Source: Myoxocephalus aenaeus
Taxonomy: Eukaryota > Chordata > Actinopteri > Perciformes > Cottidae
Length of the DNA stretch: 64,000 nt
Assembly (NCBI GenBank): GCA_038501785.1
Contig: JBAMJR010000084.1
Coordinates: 2,912,501 to 2,976,500, forward strand
Direction of reading: 5' to 3'
Shown: positions 60,264 to 64,000 of the stretch, piece by piece
How positions within the stretch are numbered: the stretch's first letter is position 1
How the letters are laid out: each line of letters begins with the position of its first letter
Translations under genes and position numbers: made by a program
Notes under the pieces: generated by a model
The model's database searches: none
What the model was told of the DNA's origin: nothing
What the model saw: only the letters and a program-made list of their open reading frames with translations

Positions 60264-61646
60264 ACTCTGCTACCAGGCATTTCAAGCGGCTTTGTAGACC
60301 ATTAACATAGCATGCACATAATTGTTTTCTTTTGAGTACATGCGGCGACGTTTAGACGCTTGTGTCATAGGTTGAGCTGTGTGGTTTGAGGAGGCAGAGA
60401 TGAATGGAGGCTTGCTGATAACTAGAGTGGTTGCCGTGTAAATTACCGACTAAATGTTAAGATTGGAAATAAATGTATGTATGCCTAAAGTGGGCTTAAA
60501 GACACGGTTCTCCTGTAACAATGGTTCACATTTTTGTCGTACTTTTACGGTGAGTCAGAAGGAAGGAAGGTTGGCTGCGTCAATGTTCATTTATTTTTCG
60601 TTTTCTTATGAAACTTCTATACTTTACTAGCGCCAGTTCAATAACACGTTGTTTTGTATAATTTAAAAAAGTAGTTTGTCAAACACTATGCCTGTAATCT
60701 TCAAAACGTGACACGTTGTCCCTGACACGTCCCGAAATTGACGCTATAGGGTACATGGGGCGGCATGGTTTAAAGCGAGGGACACTGACCAAGCGTCGAT
60801 ATTTGAGTCGGGAGTATGAACGTGTTAATTCATCTTAATACAGATTATATCGGTGGAATGAACACTTAGAATTATTAACTTTGTGTTACACCATTACTTC
60901 TCACTGTATACATGCACAAAAATGTAAACGTACAAAAAAAAGTGTTATACGTTTTCTTTTGGCAATGCAATATTTGTCCATGTACTCAGTAAAAAAAAAA
61001 AAAAAAAAGTAAACTTCAGTAAAGAACTCACAGCAGAGTTTTATGACTGCACTTCCTGAATGTAAAAACAGAGTGAGTGAAAACGGGGATGGCCTGGAGT
61101 GGGAAAAACAACTGGACTCGAGCTTGAAATATGTCCGTCTGAGCTGTCACGCGCGCATATCCACAGACAAACACCACTCAGAGACTGGATGTGTGTTATT
61201 ACATCAAACGTCTGGGCTGTCAGGGAACAAGGCCACTGGCTATTTATGGCCCAAAAAGATGGACTGCAAAAACAGTGCAGCTGTCAAATATGGCCAAATA
61301 AAACAAGACGAGTTGCATCTGAACCGGGATTGCTTGTGGGTTGTGGCAGTCTCTCTCACTTGTAAGACGACTGCTCCGCACTACGGCATAATCACAGCGC
61401 TCCAGTCCCACACTTCGTCGCCGCTGCTGGGAAACGGATTCAGCCCCGATCCTCGAGAGTTCTCCTTTTTGAAAGGGCAATGAGTGGAAGCCAAACTAAC
61501 TGGTTGTTGGGAGTCTGATTCAGAGACTGCATTTGTCGTGACAAACGCGTACTGTACCCCGAGAGGCCGGAGCCTCGTAGAGAAGTACTTTATCATTCCT
61601 TGGGTTTATTTGAGAGATTCTCTTTACCCCTAAAGTTACATTAGGC
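60264..61646. other. Non-coding DNA; one 146-codon frame not credited
   Basis: The frame 61043-61483 (+) is open for 146 codons but matches no family I recognise. An 18-bp A run lies at 60991-61008, just before it. I cannot exclude an unrecognised exon. Confidence 0.45.
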
Positions 61647-61650
61647 TTAA

Positions 61651-62218
61651 AACCCTAGAATACTAACATCGGGTGATTTTCACCTGTGATTGTGGTTACG
61701 TAATTTTCATTGTGTTGCTTTTGTCCGAGTTGTGAGGGTCCTTGTGTAGCGTCATGCTGCTCACTAAGCCGTATCTCTCTGCTCTGATCCCTGTTTTTTT
61801 TTTTCAACAGGCACGTGTTCGGGTGTTTTTCACCCAACGTTAGTGATAGAGGGTGAAAACATGTCAGCTGGGTTTTACCATTGAAGGGAGACTTTTCCTT
61901 CACAGGACAAGGCTTGCATGTCCCAGGAACGGGTGGACCAAAGAACAAGTTCATAGCTCCATTATTTGTGTAATCATGTTTCATTGATTCCCTAATCTTT
62001 CACCCGATTTTGAGCCTTTTTTTTTTTTAGGGTCCCCCTATGATACCTGTTTTTCGTTTTATGAGAAGTTCTATAGGGTAAAATAAAAGTACTTCAATTT
62101 GCCTTGTATTGTTGTATTTTAATATATTTTGATGAGAAGTATTTTTTTTTCGGGTACATTATATCGGGTAAAATATACCCGATGTTAGTTAACTCTTTTT
62201 AACGTTAGTGTTCTAGGG
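61651..62218. mobile_element. piggyBac-type non-autonomous element flanked by TTAA
   Basis: The left end reads AACCCTAGAATACTAACATC. The right end, reverse-complemented, reads CCCTAGAACACTAACGTTAA. CCCTAGAA at the terminus next to TTAA is the signature of piggyBac transposons. TTAA occurs at 61647-61650 and 62219-62222, matching their fixed target site. Subterminal CGGGTGATTTTCACC-like and CGGGTAAAATATACCCG motifs recur inside, and ATCGGGT follows the CTAAC block on both sides. No transposase domain was recognised. The 109-codon minus frame (61984-61655) lacks a clear DDD core or Cys-rich tail. Two extra A at the left end are the only irregularity. Confidence 0.8.
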
Positions 62219-62380
62219 TTAAATATCAAATGTCACATCCAGTCAGCCTACTTAAACACAACACTGCACCTTTACATGAAAAGACCCTGTCAAACTAACT
62301 CCATACAATGTTTCCTGACCATGCCATTGTTGGATCAAGTGGCTCCCCTCATTTCTTTTCCTCTTTTTAATCTGAATTCT

Positions 62381-62610
62381 GCCTTCCTGCGGTGTGGAGT
62401 TTTCATGTTCTCACTGTGTCCGGGTTCTCCAATTTTCTGCAACAGGCCAAAGACATGCAGTTCCAGTTAATTGATGACTCTAAATTGCCCGTTGGTGTGA
62501 ATGCCAGTGTGAATGGTTGACTGTCTCTGTATTGTCTGGCGACCTTTCCACGGTGCATCCTGCCTTCGCCCTGAATAGAAGGCAGGGTTACACGTAAAGG
62601 CTGGATGGAT
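62381..62610 (+). mobile_element. 5'-truncated SINE (same family as 28345-28660)
   Basis: It starts within the body (GCCTTCCTGCGGTGTGGAGT). It continues through CAACAGGCCAAAGACATGCA, GACTCTAAATTGCCCGTTGG and TGTCTGGCGACC and ends GGCTGGATGGATG. The pol III promoter region is missing. Confidence 0.8.
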
Positions 62611-64000
62611 GTTGCCTATCAGGATCCAGCACCAGTCAGTGTGTGAATACATTACTGGAACGAGGATGCTTGTAGGATCTGTCAGTAAGCCCAGCAGCAG
62701 CATTTAATATTGGTCAATCGCATCAGCTCCTTTTTAAAAAGTAGTCTTATTCGTATGGAGGAACATTTCATGCGGTATCAACTATTTAAATTCTTTTTTT
62801 TTCTTTTAGAGACTGTAGGCATCACTTTTCTTTCTTTTTCTTTTTTAAGCAAATATCTTCAAGACATTTTCAGATAATTTTCCTTCAGGGAGGGAATTCC
62901 CTTAGTTTATTTTTAGCTATAATTGAGCGGGATGAATAGTCAGGGGCTGAACTTAGTATATATGGTTGACGGTAAAGCAGAACGTACAACAGCTGAATGT
63001 TAATGCCTACGGTGTCAGAGGTCAGTATTCAACCCAAAGCTCCCATCGTCACGGGTTGAATAATAATAGTAGCTAATGTGATCATAATCGTAATTACACT
63101 TCTCTACTTCTGGCAATGATGTCATGGCACAATGCGTGGATACTTAGCATCAGCATGAGGAAAAACGTGACCCTTTTGCTAAAAACACTTGAAATTAGTG
63201 TGTGTAGCACTGGAGACGGAATTACACGCTACTCTACTCGGGCACTTTGTCATGCCCGACTGACAGAAACACGTTGACTGGGGAGCTGACACGACAGCAC
63301 CTGGCATCGCAAACATCAGTCTAATTATGCATACCATGGATAATTAATACTAATGAAGATTTCTTTTCACAATATTACAACCCAAATGGCTCGACATCAT
63401 AGCCGCACATTGCGTGTGCGTGTGTGGATTACTGTAGCAAAACAATCCGTTTCCCAGATGGTGAAATTGATCACCCTCCATGATGTCACAATCATAAAAT
63501 AATAATTAAAAGCAGTGACACTAAAACCTCTGAAAGGCTGGAGCTCTGCTGCAATAAAGTTGTAACCAGCTCCTGCCTGTTGCCAAATAAATACCCAGCA
63601 AACGGGGGGGGGGAAACCCTTTAAGGCATTAAACGTCCAGCTCCATTGTTACCACAATCGCAAGGGCGGTTTCTCAGGCGCCAGCAGGAAGTTCAGCATT
63701 TGCACCGTAAAGCTTCGTTCTCAAGAGTTGAGCCTGCAAAAGATTTCAGTGCAGTCCAAATCCTGAGGGGGTGGCGGGAGGTGATCTGCTGAGTAATCCA
63801 ATCGGACGAGGAAAAGAACAAGCGGGGTTGATCGCACTCTACCTGTTTATTCCATGCAGGGTAATCCAGTCTGGGAAATGGATTATTGTTGCTCAGTGGA
63901 CCAAAATGACGTTTCTCTCACCCTGACGGTGAAATTCAACCGACATGATCACCTTTGTCCGCCGTTCCGCTTGATCTAAAAGTAGATTTGAGGCTCAGAA
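62611..64000. other. Non-coding DNA to the window edge
   Basis: Nothing recognised except a short G run at about 63604-63613. No coding frame of interest was seen. Confidence 0.5.

Noticed and set aside
61043..61483. 146-codon plus-strand frame as a possible exon
   Set aside because: No recognisable domain and no supporting splice or promoter context. A frame of this length is expected by chance about once in 64 kb. Not fully excluded.

Overview
This window looks like nuclear DNA from a ray-finned (teleost) fish, most likely a spiny-rayed (percomorph) lineage. The base composition is AT-rich. It carries long GT/CA, GA and TA microsatellites, tRNA-derived SINEs, short pieces of LINE reverse transcriptase, and several small DNA transposons that I recognise from memory as types common in percomorph genomes. 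The species cannot be named from the sequence. I found no convincing host protein-coding exon, rRNA gene, functional tRNA gene, CRISPR array or bacterial-type operon. The longest open frames (236 and 223 codons) sit in GC-rich or T-poor repeat DNA and match nothing I know. The window is best read as a gene desert or part of a very large intron.

Layout. 0-10 kb: a complete hAT-type non-autonomous transposon with exact 8-bp target duplications (269-1035), a LINE remnant with a perfect 44-bp tandem duplication (4060-4310), two GT microsatellites (5.7 kb) and one copy of a GGGGACATAT-type element (8880-9175). 10-20 kb: a decayed hAT transposon that still encodes the transposase N-terminus (10317-10780), a 96-bp inverted-repeat element inside it, GA and TA microsatellites, a SINE tail, and a 5'-truncated LINE with 127 open codons of the C-terminal region (18105-18905). 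20-32 kb: a solo LTR with 4-bp target duplication nested in a second LINE remnant (19600-20645), a 59-bp GT tract, about 280 bp of TA-rich DNA, a SINE, an AT-rich MITE (29863-30546) and a second complete hAT MITE (31328-31608). 32-48 kb: two oppositely oriented copies of an LTR-like repeat (34.5 and 47.5 kb), a minus-strand tRNA-derived SINE with both pol III boxes (36934-37122), a MITE with a 7/8-matching target duplication (45204-45536), and a perfect 23-bp-arm hairpin (47241-47302). 48-64 kb: further dispersed repeats, a LINE 3' end (54052-54366), a long-TIR MITE (55.5 kb), two sites of perfect inverted repeats (59.6 and 60.2 kb), a piggyBac-type element flanked by TTAA (61651-62218) and a truncated SINE.

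There is no gene network to describe. The story is layered insertion and decay of mobile elements. The most unusual structures are the mismatch-free inverted repeats at 47.2, 59.6 and 60.2 kb, which have no transposon hallmarks and look young. No new biological system could be demonstrated. Family names rest on hallmarks visible here (TIRs, target duplications, pol III boxes, peptide motifs) plus memory of fish repeats; no database was searched.
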